The notes under the pieces were generated by a model. That model did not search any database and was not told the DNA's origin. It saw only the letters and a list, made by a program, of their open reading frames with translations. A program made the translations under genes and the position numbers. Positions 1 to 11,300 of a DNA stretch of 64,000 bases are shown in pieces. The first letter of the stretch is position 1, and each line of letters starts with the position of its first letter. The stretch is from Neoceratodus forsteri. Taxonomy: Eukaryota > Chordata > Ceratodontiformes > Ceratodontidae. The DNA lies in NCBI GenBank assembly GCA_016271365.2, contig CM057453.1, positions 503,043,001 to 503,107,000 of the forward strand. Reading direction: 5' to 3'.

Positions 1-815
1 TTTTGAGCAAACCTTTTTGGCAAATTCCATGTCTCGAATCAAAATATAGACAGGTTTCACTTCCTCCAAGGTGTCTCTAAAGGTCAAGAGTAAATTCTCT
101 TTTGCCTCTTGGACTTTCAGTTCCATTGTAATAAGATGTTCCATTAGTTCAAGCAAGGTTTCTCTCGTTTCATATGATTTCTGGTGTAAGTCATCCAATC
201 TTATTACCAACTCCTTTCCTGTAAGGTTAATGCTTTCTTGACCCCTTTCGCCATTTAAACTGTTATTCAGTGTTTGTTTTTTATCACTGTAGCTCTCTAC
301 TACATTTTTGGCAAAATAATATTTCCTTTCCGAAGTCAACTAATTTGGCTTTTCCACCATGATTTGGGGAACCAGGAGAGGAGGTAATATGCTGTCTGCA
401 CCCTCTGAATCTATTTGTTTCTTTTTTTCTGCTTGATCTGGGTTAGTATTTGTAGCCTTCTTTTTTTTCCCCTTTTATTTGTACATTGTTTATTCTGAGC
501 GTTTTTTGCCTTTTTTTTTCCCTGTTTTATTTTTTTCGTTCTTAGGGGTTTCAGGGATGTCACTTGTTGAAAATGTCAATTTATATACAACCATATGATC
601 TTTTATACTCTTAATCTTTGTATTCATATGTTCTGAGTCTGAACTGCAGTTGTAAAATTATCTAATTTATTTCTAATATTCAGAGCTTCTAATAGCGCTA
701 TATTAGACATGATTGGGTGAGCTAAAGCCTTAATAATATATTTTAAGAGACTATTGGGACATTGGGATAGAAACTGTGCTTCCAGTTCAATTTGCTCAAC
801 TTCTTTGTCTGTCAA
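1..815 (-). pseudogene. LINE ORF1-like relic, distal part
   Basis: Read on the minus strand, this stretch keeps open pieces rich in Lys, Glu, Gln and Leu, including a 63-residue piece at 624-815 and a coiled-coil-like piece at about 1-190 with segments such as LLELMEHLITMELKVQEA. Between them lies a very Lys/Asn-rich part with frameshifts and stops. That composition resembles the N-terminal half of an L1/Tx1-type ORF1 (nucleic-acid-binding chaperone). It probably continues the relic at 1481-2130, the two parts being separated by an inserted LINE tail. No RRM or catalytic motif is visible, so the family is uncertain; it could be another low-complexity ORF1. Confidence 0.35.
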
Positions 816-1480
816 TCAACCAGTCAATATCTTTATTTTGCCAGGCGGGACACCATTGAGACAAGCTCATTTGCAAGATGGACCTGGGGCAATACATTTG
901 CCAGTAAAAAGGAAGAAAAAATAACATGTAATAACATTTACAGTGACAGCTTAATAATCATATTATACATATACAAGCAAAATGAACAGAATAGGTATAA
1001 GCAGCCAAATAGTAAGCAACAAACTATATACAAAGGAGCATAGAAAGAGACAAATATACATCACATATACAATAGAGATTGCTTAAATATAGATGTAGAT
1101 ACATACAGGCCAGAAGGATATGGTAAATACAGCAAGCATCATTGGGAGTCAACAGTGAAAAAATTTTTGCTAGACAGTAGTCTCTATGGGTGCAGTGTAG
1201 TATAAAACTGGAGGTAGAGTTGAGTAAAGAGGGCTAAGGTTAACAACCTAATCTGGCTATATTTGAGAAGCTCGGAATCAGGTCATATTAGACAACAGAA
1301 AGGGGGTGACAGGCGGGGCTGACATAAGTGGAATAATGTTGGAGGTAAATACATATTGGGAGACGGGAGTAGAGGAAGGGGGGAGCATTGAGAGGAGGAG
1401 AGGCAGGAGGGTGGGGGCATACTGTATTTGGGAAGCCAGCTAAGACTGAGCTTTCATTTGGGACTTTTGTGAAATGTCAT
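816..1480 (-). mobile_element. 3' UTR of a Rex1-like LINE (5'-truncated)
   Basis: The minus strand ends in an AATAAA-containing tail at about 820-845, preceded by the hairpin sequence GAGCTTGTCTC (858-868) in the context GCAAATGAGC. Tails with the same hairpin are at 7064-7076, 14868-14879 and 41745-41754, where they close LINEs that have recognisable reverse transcriptase. The rest is pyrimidine-rich on the minus strand and has no reading frame, as expected for a 3' UTR. It appears inserted in the ORF1-like relic on either side. The upstream boundary is approximate. Confidence 0.5.
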
Positions 1481-2130
1481 TAATTATGTTAGAAGAAATC
1501 TCTAATGGGCTAAAAAGCTCCAGTTTTGTTTCTTGTTCTTTGCAGGAATTGTATTGAGACTTTGAAGCCATTTTAATGGATTTTTGGGTAGCTCTGTCTG
1601 CTTTATTAATAATGTCTGCCCCTTTTTCTGATGGTATAAATTTGTTTTCTGTGCTAGAGCTCTTTTGCTCAGTCTGGGACTCTCTTATTTCCTTTCAATG
1701 GGTCCTCTTTTACCTCATTTTGTTCTTTCCCTTTTGTGTTTTCACCAGCAGTTCCACCCATTCCATCCTTTAGCAACAATTGAGATTTAAGTGGGTTGGG
1801 TTTCTCCAATCCCTTGGTCCCTGTGTCTTTTAAACTATTTGTATTTGTATGTCTTTCCTTAGACTTATTAGTCAGCTTCAGTTTTGAGTCATCATTTTTT
1901 TTTATTTTCTCGAGGTGTTTTCTTACCCTTGTCAACCTCTACTGTGGTTTTCTTTTTTCTTGCATTCCCAGTTTGATTTTCAGGCTTTACTTTGCATTCC
2001 CTGTTAGCTTATCTACATACGTTATAGATCTTACTTCAGTGAGTGTAGAAGTTGTTATTTGCAGTTCATCCTTATAGATACTCCCATTAGTATTTCTGAG
2101 TTCCTTTGTTGCTAACATTTTCCACTTCTT
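1481..2130 (-). pseudogene. LINE ORF1-like relic, proximal part
   Basis: The minus strand has an 88-residue open piece (1669-1935) that is strongly Lys/Asn/Glu-rich (for example KHLEKIKKNDDSKLKLTNK), with further pieces up to about 2120 in other frames. The composition matches the disordered basic N-terminus of LINE ORF1 proteins. Several stops show it is dead. It is probably the upstream half of the relic at 1-815. Nothing specific enough was seen to name a family. Confidence 0.3.
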
Positions 2131-2918
2131 GTAAACATGCTACTTAGTTTTACAAAATTGGGAGCAGTGCTATCTAGGTATACCTACTAGTAAAAAGAAA
2201 AGAAAGGAAAGATTAAGGTACAAATTATGATTTTAGAATTATCTGTGGTATGCAAGAATTTAGATCATTGGATCCTAGTGATCACACAAAAGGATTAACG
2301 ATACTGTCCAGAACCTGTAAGGAATCAAAACATTTGTAAACATTGGTAATGAAACCCAATTTAGTGTTTCTTGAGCAGTCAGTTCACAGGGCCACGCTAG
2401 GTAATAAATTACACATTTGCTTCTTTCCCAATGTTTCCTGCTCTTCTAGCTTGTGACCAAAGAAAACTGTATCCAAGTAAACTGTGGAAAAGTCTTTCTT
2501 GAAGACTCTTCCTACCACTCGTTGATTCTTAAGAAAAGTTTTTCTGTCGGGTTAATCAAAGTTCACAGTTTGGCAACGCAAGCAGAAATGCTGCAGCTGA
2601 TATAACGTGCAAAGGTACGATACGATCCTGAGACAGAAGGTGACGAAGCAGTTTGAAGCTTTATGTTTATGGCCCAGAAGGAAACCCTGTGAACTAAGAG
2701 CCAATCTCAGATTCCCCCTCTCTGTATCAAAGCAGGTTTATTTCTGGTAAATGGTAATTTCAACCGTGATTTTGGCAGTAGGTTCTGCAGAACACAAGCC
2801 GTTGAGTGGTTTCTGGGATCAGTGCAGCAAGTGACAACCACTGTAAAAAGATACAGCTGTAACAGTAAAAAGTTCCTATACAGTTTGTATTCAATGACTC
2901 CCTATTCAGAACCTGATT
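2131..2918. other. unassigned intronic sequence
   Basis: AT-rich sequence with no reading frame, splice-consistent exon, terminal repeat or known element tail that I can recognise. It ends at the 7-bp target duplication (2912-2918) of the SINE that follows. Confidence 0.5.
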
Positions 2919-3438
2919 GTCTTTTTTTTTTTTTCATTATCTTTTATCTCCCCGCATTCTCATGCCTACCCTCGGGCCATTGCCAAGGACTCAACCTCCG
3001 GGCTCCGTCGCCCATCCCCGACCTCACCACAGGGTAACCCGACGTAACCCTTTCATCGGGTGGGTCCTCCCCTTTCAGGGAGAAAGGGCCTGACAGCCAG
3101 TGGCGTTGGCCCTGGGTGCTGCTGAGGTCAGGTCGGCATCTACGGAGTACCACGGAGGCGCCGGTCCGGGCAGCCGTCATCCTGCAGTTTGAGGCGCCAT
3201 TTTTGTGGTCTTGCCTCCAATTTCCCCACTTGCGCCGCATCTGTAGTGCTCCTGGTCTTCACCGGGGGCTGCTTCAGAGTGAGGCATCTCCCTTGCCCAC
3301 CCCAGGAGAGGAGAGTCGTCCTCCGGATGCTCAATCCTCTCCTCCCCTGCTGACCCCCTGGCGCCCAAGTCCGTTCCTGAACCCGGGTCGCCGGTGTGGC
3401 TCGAGGTAAGGTGCCAGCGCCTCAACCCTCTGCGCCAC
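2919..3438 (-). mobile_element. GC-rich tRNA-derived SINE, about 520 bp
   Basis: A sharply GC-rich block in AT-rich DNA. On the minus strand it starts with a tRNA-like head: an A-box-like GTGGCGCAGAGGG near 3426-3438 and a B-box-like GGTTCAGGAAC at 3373-3383. It ends in an A-run, seen as the T-run at 2922-2934. It is flanked by a 7-bp direct repeat, CCTGATT, at 2912-2918 and 3439-3445, consistent with LINE-mediated insertion. The overlapping open frames on both strands reflect its GC content and are not genes. At 520 bp it is long for a SINE, so a composite body is possible. Confidence 0.7.
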
Positions 3439-3445
3439 CCTGATT

Positions 3446-4780
3446 ATTTCTATCTAAGTTTCGTGACTAAGCAAGAAGCCAGTCTAATATATTTTATAAG
3501 TAGCATTGCTAATTTAAAAAAGGCTTTAGTTAAGTTATCTGTTGTGTAATTGCCATGCGTTGTAGAGTGTAAAAACATTTTAAATTACTTTTAGCAAAAC
3601 ATGCACTGCTTTTAGTCTGCTCTTGTGGTCAAGAAAGGAGACAAGGGTTAATAATACTTAAAAAGTTGTTAATATACAAACGAGTACAAATAGAAGCAGG
3701 TACAAAAACAGATTTGGTAAGACCAGATCCCTGTGGTACCATTTAGGATTTGAAATTTTAATTTATCATGTTTCGCTAAAATATATGATCTGTGGCAACC
3801 ATCGCTAGTTCTCAGGTATCGGGTAAAGATGGTGATTCTGCCCTCAGAATGTCATGCAGCACTTCTGAGAATTTTAATGAGGGAGTGGCTATGTTCCAAA
3901 AAGAGTAATGGGCAAATCTCATTGGTTAAAAAGGTAAGGAGGTAATCCCAGTTTGAAATAAAGTGGATACGCGATAGCAATACCCTGGAGTCTGATCCAG
4001 TGCAGAAATAAATTCGCTAAAAATAGAGTAACACATACAGAACCATATATGCAAAGATGTGACACTGTAATACAGTACAGTACAAAAACACTATAAAAAG
4101 TAATATGAAATGCATAAAATAGGCTAAAATGCAAATCTTAAATTAATCTGGCCTTTGCCTGGGGTGCATTTTATTTAACCAAGCTTGCTAAATTAAGAAT
4201 GCTTAAAAAAGTTTAATCGATTTTAAAATGCTTCAAATACTCTGATGAATTTCCAATATCCAAGATCCTTCAAAGGCGAGACAAGGAGCGCCAAACTTAA
4301 AATACGCTGTAGACAGCACAGTTATAAGACTTCTTCTAAGAACTTAAGGCAAAGTTTGTAGTTCATGATGTTCTATGTCTGTAAAAGTTTGACTTGTACG
4401 TAGTCAAGTTACTGTGCTCTTAGAGCAACCAGCTGTCTGCAGGGCTGCCCCGGGCTCCCTGTCTCTGGCGCAGGCTCCACCACTGAACTGGACTCCAGCA
4501 TCAGAAAGCAAGGTCATGGTACAATAAGAAATAGCAGCAAAATCTTCGGCAGCACAAGATAGCCAGGAAAGAACACTGAGTTTAAGACCATCAGCCGAGG
4601 GTCTCTCCTTACACAGCTTAGGATACAAATCCTTGCCGTTCAGGCAATGGTGGCATACCTGTTAAAAATTAAGGGTGAGTGTTTCAGCATTTCTGCTTTA
4701 CCCGTTCCTCTTCAGTGGGTCAGCATGCAGCTGCGCAGTCTCTCCTCACCTCTCAGGTTTCCCAGTGAACCAGTCAGGTA
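3446..4780. other. unassigned intronic sequence
   Basis: Mostly AT-rich, with a more GC-rich patch at about 4430-4500. I see no homology-bearing frame, tRNA-like box or terminal repeat. The right part may belong to the Penelope-like element that follows; its outer edge was not found. Confidence 0.4.
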
Positions 4781-5144
4781 TATCCTCTCCTGAAAAAGTT
4801 AGTTAAAATAAATCCCCGTTGGCACAGACATCAGTGTTTGCGTATCAATCACTCGACCAGGCGTCCGAATATGCAGCTTGCAAGTACAAAGGTGCACGCA
4901 TTCACGCTGATGTTTTGGCGTCAAGCCCTTCCTCAGAGCTGAGTGGCTCACATTTCTTGTTGTCATAAATAGTCATGTGTCATGCATACACATGAGGGGC
5001 ATGATGCCAAGTAACAATGAGCTCACTAAATAAAATAGCACAGTTAACAAGTGCACAAGACAGCATATAGATAATGGATCACATGACCAGTATACTATAA
5101 AATACTATAAAAAATAAATAGAACAATGGAGATTATGTGATGGA
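4781..5144 (-). mobile_element. Penelope-like element, non-coding terminal (pseudo-LTR) part
   Basis: On the minus strand this contains CTCTGAGGAAGGGCTTGACG followed by CCAAAACATCAGCG (about 4906-4943), the 'gaagaagg...cgaaacgt' type of signature seen in pseudo-LTRs of vertebrate Penelope-like elements. It lies directly beyond a + strand LINE (5145-7110); on the far side of that LINE is the C-terminal coding part of a minus-strand Penelope-like element. The simplest reading is that this is the same element's 3' side, displaced by the LINE insertion. Boundaries are approximate. Confidence 0.5.
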
Positions 5145-7110
5145 ATGGAAAAAAGGGGGGAGGGGCGAGACAGAGGGTTGGGGAGGGGAAAGGGAAAAGC
5201 TCTGTTACACCAGTTTTTAAGCATGGGAACAGATTACTACCTGGGAGTTATAGGCCAATATCTAGTATTCTCCCGTTGTCCAAAGCACTTGAAAGGATTG
5301 TTACTGACCAGTTTGTGGAGTACCTGGAGAAATACAACCTACAATGTGTCCAACAACATGCTTTTTAAAAAGGGCACAGCACATCTACAGCCCTGCTGGA
5401 ATTCACAGGTTTCATTCACCATACTCTTGATCAGGGTCAGCTTGTTGATGCAACCTTTATTGACCTGTCTAAAGCATTTTACATGTTCAATCACCATTTG
5501 CTGACACATCAGCTTGCTGGGCTTGGTATATCTTCAGAAGCCCTAAAGTGGTTCACCAGCTATCTAGCAAACCGCACATAGCAGGTGAGAATAGGGTCTG
5601 CCCTTTCTGCTAAACTGCTTGTCTGCTCTGGGGCTCCTCAAGGATCGATACTGGGACCCCTTCTATTTAGCGCCTTCCTCAGTAATCTTCTGGCATCCTG
5701 TTCCGAACCAGTACTCCTCCATGCAGATGATGCGGTTATTTTCTCAAAGACTGCTGACCCTACCCTCCTTCAGAAAAGTTTTACTGAAGCTGAGTCCTGG
5801 TTCATCTCTCATAAGTTGGTGCTTAATTGCAAAAAAAAAAAAAAAAGGTCATGCTCTTCCATGGTACCCACAGCAAGCACAAAGCCAAATAGTTGGTGAT
5901 TAAAAACAGTGTGGGTGTCGTCCTTGATCAGACTCAATCTTTTAAATACCTAGGAGTTACTCTGGATAGTACGCTCTCCTACTCCAACCATGTTGAGAAT
6001 GTTGCCAAGGCAGTTAACATTCGCCTAGGCCTTGTACACAGGCGTAAACACTGCCTTACTACCGAAGCCCTCAGATTGGCTATCCAAAGTTGAGTTGTGT
6101 CTATTATTGACTGTGGTTTGGTCATTTATGGTTCCGCCATAGACACAACCCTACGTCAGCTCACCACAGCTCTGAATAAGGCATGCCGTCTTCTAACTGG
6201 TGCAGCCTATCATGCTCACACTTGTGACCTTTACAAACAAGCAAACTGGCTTCAACTCCAGGCTCACATTGAATATCAAGCCTGCCTTCTGGATAAGAAG
6301 GCAGATCTTGGTCTCCTACCACCAGGTTCCCTTCAGCTTTTCAGTCCCTTCTGGGGCACTCGTAGCACACGAAGTTCTGTGAGCCAAACTTTTACTGTCC
6401 CTCACTGTCAAACCTCACTCCGACAGTGATCCACTGCAGTTAGAGCTGCTAATTTATTTAATTCCCTTCCTCCTGAGATTGTGACGACTGCAACCTTGGG
6501 ACCATTTAAGCAGAAGCTGCATCAATTCCTAGTTTCCAGAGCATCTTGTGACTGCTGTACCTAATCTCTGTGGACAGCTAAATGAACTGGGACCTCCCTC
6601 TTTTACCATTTGGCCCTGTATAGCCCTATCCTTTTGCTGTGCTAGTCCACTCACATCACTTCCTCCCTTATCCCTTTTCCATTCCTACCCTCTTTTCATC
6701 CTGCCTCATCCCCCCTTCCCTTACCCCTCCACTCCCACTTCCCCTTCCCCCCTCCCTCCTCCGTTTCCTCACCTTGTTCTCTCCCTGTACCCCCACCCCT
6801 TGTGGGTCTTTCCTGCTTAAGCTTCATTGTAGAATCTCCTCCTTGCTCTTATTTTACCTTCCACCCCCAATTCACCCCTGTACTTCTCTCCTTGTAATCC
6901 CTTTCACCCCTCTTCTCAGACAAGGCCACTGGCTACACTTTACACAATATTTATCTTGCCATATTGTTATTTTGTTTATGTAATGACTTTCCTCATGTTG
7001 TACTACTTACTGAAGCCATTGTAATTTGCTATTCTTGTGACTTGAAGTGGAACCTCTGTAAAAGAGCCCTTGGCTCAAAGGTCTGTCCGATTTGTTAAAT
7101 AAATGAAATA
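5145..7110 (+). mobile_element. 5'-truncated Rex1/L2-like LINE (reverse transcriptase and 3' UTR)
   Basis: In shifting frames the + strand encodes a non-LTR reverse transcriptase. Visible parts are the finger/palm region (about 5235-5580, including FIDLSKAF), the [13 protein letters not shown] block (about 5628-5670), a catalytic box read as HADDAVIF (about 5720-5745), FKYLGVTLD (about 5940-5970) and the thumb to about 6540. A pyrimidine-rich 3' UTR follows, ending in the hairpin GAGCCCTTGGCTC (7064-7076) and a TAAATAAATGAAATAAA tail. Stops, an A15 run at about 5830 and frame changes show it is dead. The endonuclease is missing, so it is 5'-truncated. It appears to have inserted into a Penelope-like element. 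Confidence 0.8.
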
Positions 7111-7177
7111 AAAACAAGGAAAGAAAGGAAGGGAGAATTAAAACAATAAATAGATTATATATACAGAAGTTAAATAT

Positions 7178-7970
7178 CTATAAAAAGCATTTCAGAGGAA
7201 ATTCATCATTTAACCCCAATGGGCTCAGTGTCTGCAATGTGTCTATCCAATAACATTCTCTCTGAGAAAGTTTTTTTTAGCTAAATCGCCTCCCCTTGGT
7301 CTTACTGCAACTCTCTCGATTCCTGTGAACTTAAAATTTGCTGGGGATCCATGTTTTCTTTCAACAAAATGGCTTGCATAGAATTGGTGAGCACTTGGTT
7401 TCTAATTGCCGACTTCTGTTCGCATGTATGTTCTTTTAGCTGCCTTTTTGTTTGTCCAACATAGCCAAGCCCACAGGGACACGTAAGCAGATAAATGACC
7501 AATGTATTAGAGCAGTCAGTAAATGATTTGATCTCAAATAATTTACCAGAGTGAGGGTGTTTAAATGTTCTAGAGTCACTGGTGGTACAGTTACAGCTAG
7601 TGCAGTGTCCACACCTGTAGTTGCAAACAGGGGTTCCTGGTAGCCATGTCTTATGCTGTATCATATTTTTACATAAACTATGTACTAAGCGATCCCTCAA
7701 GTTCTTTCCTCTGCTATAGGTGATCCCAGGGTGGTCATAATTTGCGTTCCTAAATACAGGATTCTCTTTTGAAACTTTCCAATGTTTTCTTATAATTTTG
7801 GCTATTTGATTAGCTTCATTACAAGATGTTGTAACAAATGTAATGGGCTGTGATTCCTCATTTTTAAATTTGGGTGCTACTAGGGTGGATTTATCTACAT
7901 TTGCTGCCTTCTCCAAATCTTTTTGAATAACTTCTGGTCTGTATCCCCGCTGAACAAATCTTTGTGCCAT
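7178..7970 (-). pseudogene. Penelope-like retroelement, C-terminal linker and GIY-YIG endonuclease
   Basis: A 222-residue minus-strand frame (7302-7970) carries a Cys cluster (CNYRCGHCTSCNC) and then a GIY-YIG-type core, YLLTCPCGLGYVGQTKRQLK, as found after the reverse transcriptase of Penelope-like elements. Canonical elements end in a conserved 'YWI.TL..L.P.GLN' tail. Here it is found downstream in another frame as RECYWIDTLQTLSPLGLNDE, with a stop at 7178, so a frameshift or indel lies near the A-run at about 7272-7279. The reverse transcriptase, which would lie above 7970, is absent. The element is 5'-truncated and inactive. Confidence 0.8.
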
Positions 7971-8831
7971 AATTTTTTACTGTTTATACAAGAAGTGTGA
8001 GAGTTTTCTCTTGGAGATAAAACAGTGCATCTCACTGCCTTAGATCCAGATAAATGTTTATCTGGACTTAAGGGATGTCATAATGAAAAGGCAGTGATCT
8101 GCAATAAAACAGAACCCAAGGTACTTGAACATCCTGCCAACTCTTTTTTAGCCATCGAAGATGAATGTTCTAAAATGGATTCATTCAGTTTAAAACAACA
8201 CGGTAATCAGACTTCTGTGCCCTGTTTAACATTTATAAAAATGTACTCTTTCACTTTACAGTGCAAGCCGCTTATAATGGACTAGACTGTGTGACCCTAT
8301 TTTGCACATTATAAGTGGTTGCCCAGGATAACTAAAAATCATTTTTACAGTGCTCTGTTACTGCCTGCCTTTCACCCGTTAACTTGTCACCATTCCTCTG
8401 TCAGCTCATCCCAGTCAAACAAAAAATGAAACCTACCTGTCACATCCCTTTAAAGCTCTTTCAGCATGAGCATACATATCCCGTAAGCATGCTGATTTAT
8501 AAAAAGAAATTTAAACTCACTGCTACTCTACTGACCTTCTGTGGCTGGAGTGGTGATGGGGGGGAGGTGATCACTTTAAAGAACAGCATGCCAGCCACTC
8601 GAGCCCAATGAATGGGGGGGTGATCACATTTATTAACAGCCTGCCTGCTGTTCAAACTCTGAAGATCACTGTCCCCATGGAGATCAATACACGATGCCTG
8701 CCATGAAGTTGCCAGCACAGGTTAAAAAAAGCTCATACAAAAAAAGTTTTATTTTTAAGTTGATTGGAGTATATCTGAGGTTTTTTACATGTGATTATTA
8801 CCTGTGTGAAAAACTCTCACACCAGTTGTAT
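7971..8831. other. unassigned intronic sequence
   Basis: No recognisable protein homology, RNA gene or repeat end. A short imperfect inverted pair around two TGATCAC motifs (about 8568-8625) is the only structure noticed. Confidence 0.4.
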
Positions 8832-9284
8832 ACATGTGATATCTCCCTCTTTACGCAGGAGACTCCTGTTTTTTTTGACTGAACTCCCTCCCTCCCTCCT
8901 GGGAAACAAAATCTCCTGCTTAAGTAAAATTCTGTCCAAAATATCCATGTTTTTTGGCCAGATAAAGACACATACAAATTAAATCAGTGATGAACAATGT
9001 ATCTGGTAACTTTATATAACTAGTTGTTTATTCTTTTTAGTGCTTATTCTTGACAAAATGAAATACATTAAATTTTTGTAATTACTTTTTTCTTATTTTT
9101 TTGACGATATTTAAGGACAAACTCATGACGTTACGGCATCTCCCTACTAGTAGGCCAATCTCCCTCCTAATTTGACCCAAATCTCCCTCTTAAGCAAGTT
9201 GGCAGGCGAGTCTCCCTCCTAATTTGACCCAAATCTCCCTCTTAAACAAGTTGGACATATCACATGTATGCAGTTGTATAAACC
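8832..9284. repeat. inverted-repeat-bounded segment with tandem 46-bp units
   Basis: ACATGTGATAT at 8832-8842 is mirrored by ATATCACATGT at about 9258-9268. Near the right side a unit of about 46 bp containing CTCCCTCCTAATTTGACCC then CTCTTAAGCAAGTTGG is tandemly duplicated (about 9163-9251). The CTCCCTC motif also recurs near the left end (about 8842 and 8886), suggesting a small non-autonomous DNA element. No transposase frame is present and the family is unknown. Confidence 0.35.
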
Positions 9285-9443
9285 AGATATGTGATGGCCT
9301 TAGATTCAGTATGGCATTTATCTACACTTGTTGACTTTGACCTCTGTGCACTGACTCGTGGCTGCGCCACTCATGAGGTCACTGAGGTCAAATCCAACTT
9401 GTGTAGATCAATGCCATATTGAATGTAAGACCATCACATATCT
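9285..9443. repeat. palindromic MITE-like element
   Basis: The two halves are inverted copies of each other over about 75 bp at roughly 80% identity. The left arm starts AGATATGTGATGG and the right arm ends CCATCACATATCT; the axis is at about 9359-9371 (GTGGCTGCGCCAC). Such a fold-back without coding capacity is typical of a MITE. No clear target duplication was found. Confidence 0.6.
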
Positions 9444-9979
9444 CCTATTTATGATATTTTTGTTCAGTTCCCCACAGTCTTTCCACTCTCATCTTTTGGC
9501 TCACCGGGATGTTGTTAACCAAAGACCTTTGGTGATTGCTAGAAAAATGCAAAGGACTATTTCTTCCCAGTAGCATTTAGATTGTTACCTTGTTTAAAAA
9601 TAGTCAAGTCCAAAAAATCCAGTTTTAAAGCTGCTACATTACCTGTGAATTTCAAATTCAGGTCAGTACTATTGATATATAACTTAAATTGCTCAAGGTC
9701 CATTCACTGTGCCCTCCCACAGGTAAAAAAACAGAAGTTATTTAAAAACACCTTGCATTTTATGGCTACTTGTTCTTTTAGCTCTTCTCACATTACACAA
9801 TAATGTTTGAAGCTGATGTACCGTATTAAGTTGAGCATTGTTGTTTTATTTGTTCTCAGTGGACACGAGTGGGGCTTTTATGTATATGGTCTGTGCCACT
9901 GAACTTGGGACTCGCCATGTCATGCATAGCCTTGGTTACTTTCTCTGTTAGTGAGCACTGGCCCTGTTTGCACTACAGT
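9444..9979. other. unassigned intronic sequence
   Basis: AT-rich, no frame or repeat recognised. The CR1-like similarity begins somewhere near the right edge. Confidence 0.4.
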
Positions 9980-10261
9980 AGTGTTGAGACCCCATCCCCC
10001 TTTGTTTGTGCCACTATCAGAGCTGCAAGTCTCTTCAGGACTCTTTCCTCTGAAAATGGACTTCTGTCCACCTTCCACCCCCCTTTGTCCCTGCTGCTCC
10101 CTTGAGGTCTGTCCCACTTCCCCCCAACTGTGAAGACTGAGCAGAAGTACCTGTTCAGGATGTCTGCTTTTTCTTGGGCCTCTTCTATTCAGTCCCCATC
10201 CTTATCCTCACTATTCCTTCCCTTGCTTGCTCACTTATGTATCTCAAGAAAGCCTTATCCG

Positions 10262-10603
10262 CATCCCTCTCAACCTTTTTGTTACTGAAATGAGGGACAT
10301 GGACATTTTTGGACACTCAAAATGAGGGACAGTGAGGCACACAGAGCCTCAGCATGAGGGACACTTCCTCAGACATGGAAATAACAGCTCAGAACACTGT
10401 GAAAACCATAGAGTTTACTTATACAAAGTTTATTTTTGATTTAGTACTTTAAAATATTAAGAATTTATTCTTTAAAGTCTGAATTTGCAACACATTCTCT
10501 GTGTGTGCAGCACCTTTTCCATGAGGGGCGGATGAGGGACAGAGCAATTTTAAGGGGTAACATGTTGGATGTCCCTCGTAATGAGGGACAGTTGAGAGGT
10601 ATG
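10262..10603. mobile_element. non-autonomous hAT-type MITE (copy A, 342 bp)
   Basis: Terminal inverted repeats begin CATCCCTCTCAAC on the left and end GTTGAGAGGTATG on the right. Inside each end is a run of GAGGGAC motifs. Flanking 8-bp sequences are CTTATCCG (10254-10261) and CTTATCCC (10604-10611), an 8-bp target duplication with one mismatch, the length expected of hAT transposons. No transposase is encoded. It shares its terminal repeats with the element 140 bp downstream. Confidence 0.75.
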
Positions 10604-10742
10604 CTTATCCCCTTTAGCTACTCCCGTGGCTGTCTTTCCCTCTATCTGCACCTTTGTTCTCCTCGCTGCGTTTCCTGCTTCCCTGTTTTACTTGGTACAC
10701 CTCCCTGTCATCCAGCCTCTGAATTTCCTTATACCTCCTGAA

Positions 10743-11050
10743 CATACCTCTCAACTGTACCATATTACTAAGAACATTCCTCATTTTACTTCACAAAAGC
10801 TCCCTGTTCCACATTGTGAGGACTTGTCCCACATTCAGTATTAACATTTAAAGCAAAAATCTATAGTAAATGATGCAAAAAATATATTATTCAATTAATA
10901 ACAGACTTTCTGAACATAAATGCAAACATGTTAACAGTGTTCTGAGCTTCCTAGGTAAAGATTTGATTAAGTGTTCCACATTTTGCTCATTTGTTCCACT
11001 TTTTGAGAGGCAGTGTTCCACATTTGGGTTACAAAAGGTTGAGAGGTATG
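10743..11050. mobile_element. non-autonomous hAT-type MITE (copy B, 308 bp)
   Basis: It begins CATACCTCTCAACTGTACC and ends GGTTGAGAGGTATG, the same termini as copy A. The flanks are CTCCTGAA (10735-10742) and CGCCTGAA (11051-11058), again 8 bp with one mismatch. The interior is AT-rich with no frame and differs from copy A. Both copies lie in the same CR1 relic, whose sequence reads on across them. Confidence 0.75.
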
Positions 11051-11300
11051 CGCCTGAATGCCACCCTTTTTCATTCACCACCTTGGCCACTTCCCTAGAG
11101 AACCACAGAAGTCTCTTTTCCTTGTACCTACTTACTTACGTCACGCAGAGGTTAGTTGCATTAATTATACCCTCCCTTGTTTTTCTTCACTGTACCTCTA
11201 CCCCTCCCTGGCAATCCCCACCCCAATGAGGCAGTTTCTGAGGCAGTCTCACATGTCTTTAAAATCCACCCTCCTAAAGCACAGGACCCTCATCTGAAGT

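Larger units (their letters stand above)
9980..11300 (-). mobile_element. CR1 LINE relic (endonuclease-reverse transcriptase linker)
   Basis: The + strand text contains CTGAGCAGAAGTACCTGTTC (about 10139-10160) and a second stretch at about 10640-10742. Both align by eye with the minus-strand CR1 at 26140-26170 and 26340-26420, the part between endonuclease and reverse transcriptase. The copy is very degraded and is interrupted by two hAT-type MITEs (10262-10603 and 10743-11050). Outer limits are approximate. Confidence 0.55.

Noticed and set aside
3116..3409. GC-rich first exon or CpG-island promoter
   Set aside because: The block has SINE promoter boxes, an A-tail and a 7-bp target duplication, which explain it fully.
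9163..9251. CRISPR-like direct repeats
   Set aside because: Only two adjacent copies with no spacer pattern, in a vertebrate intron.
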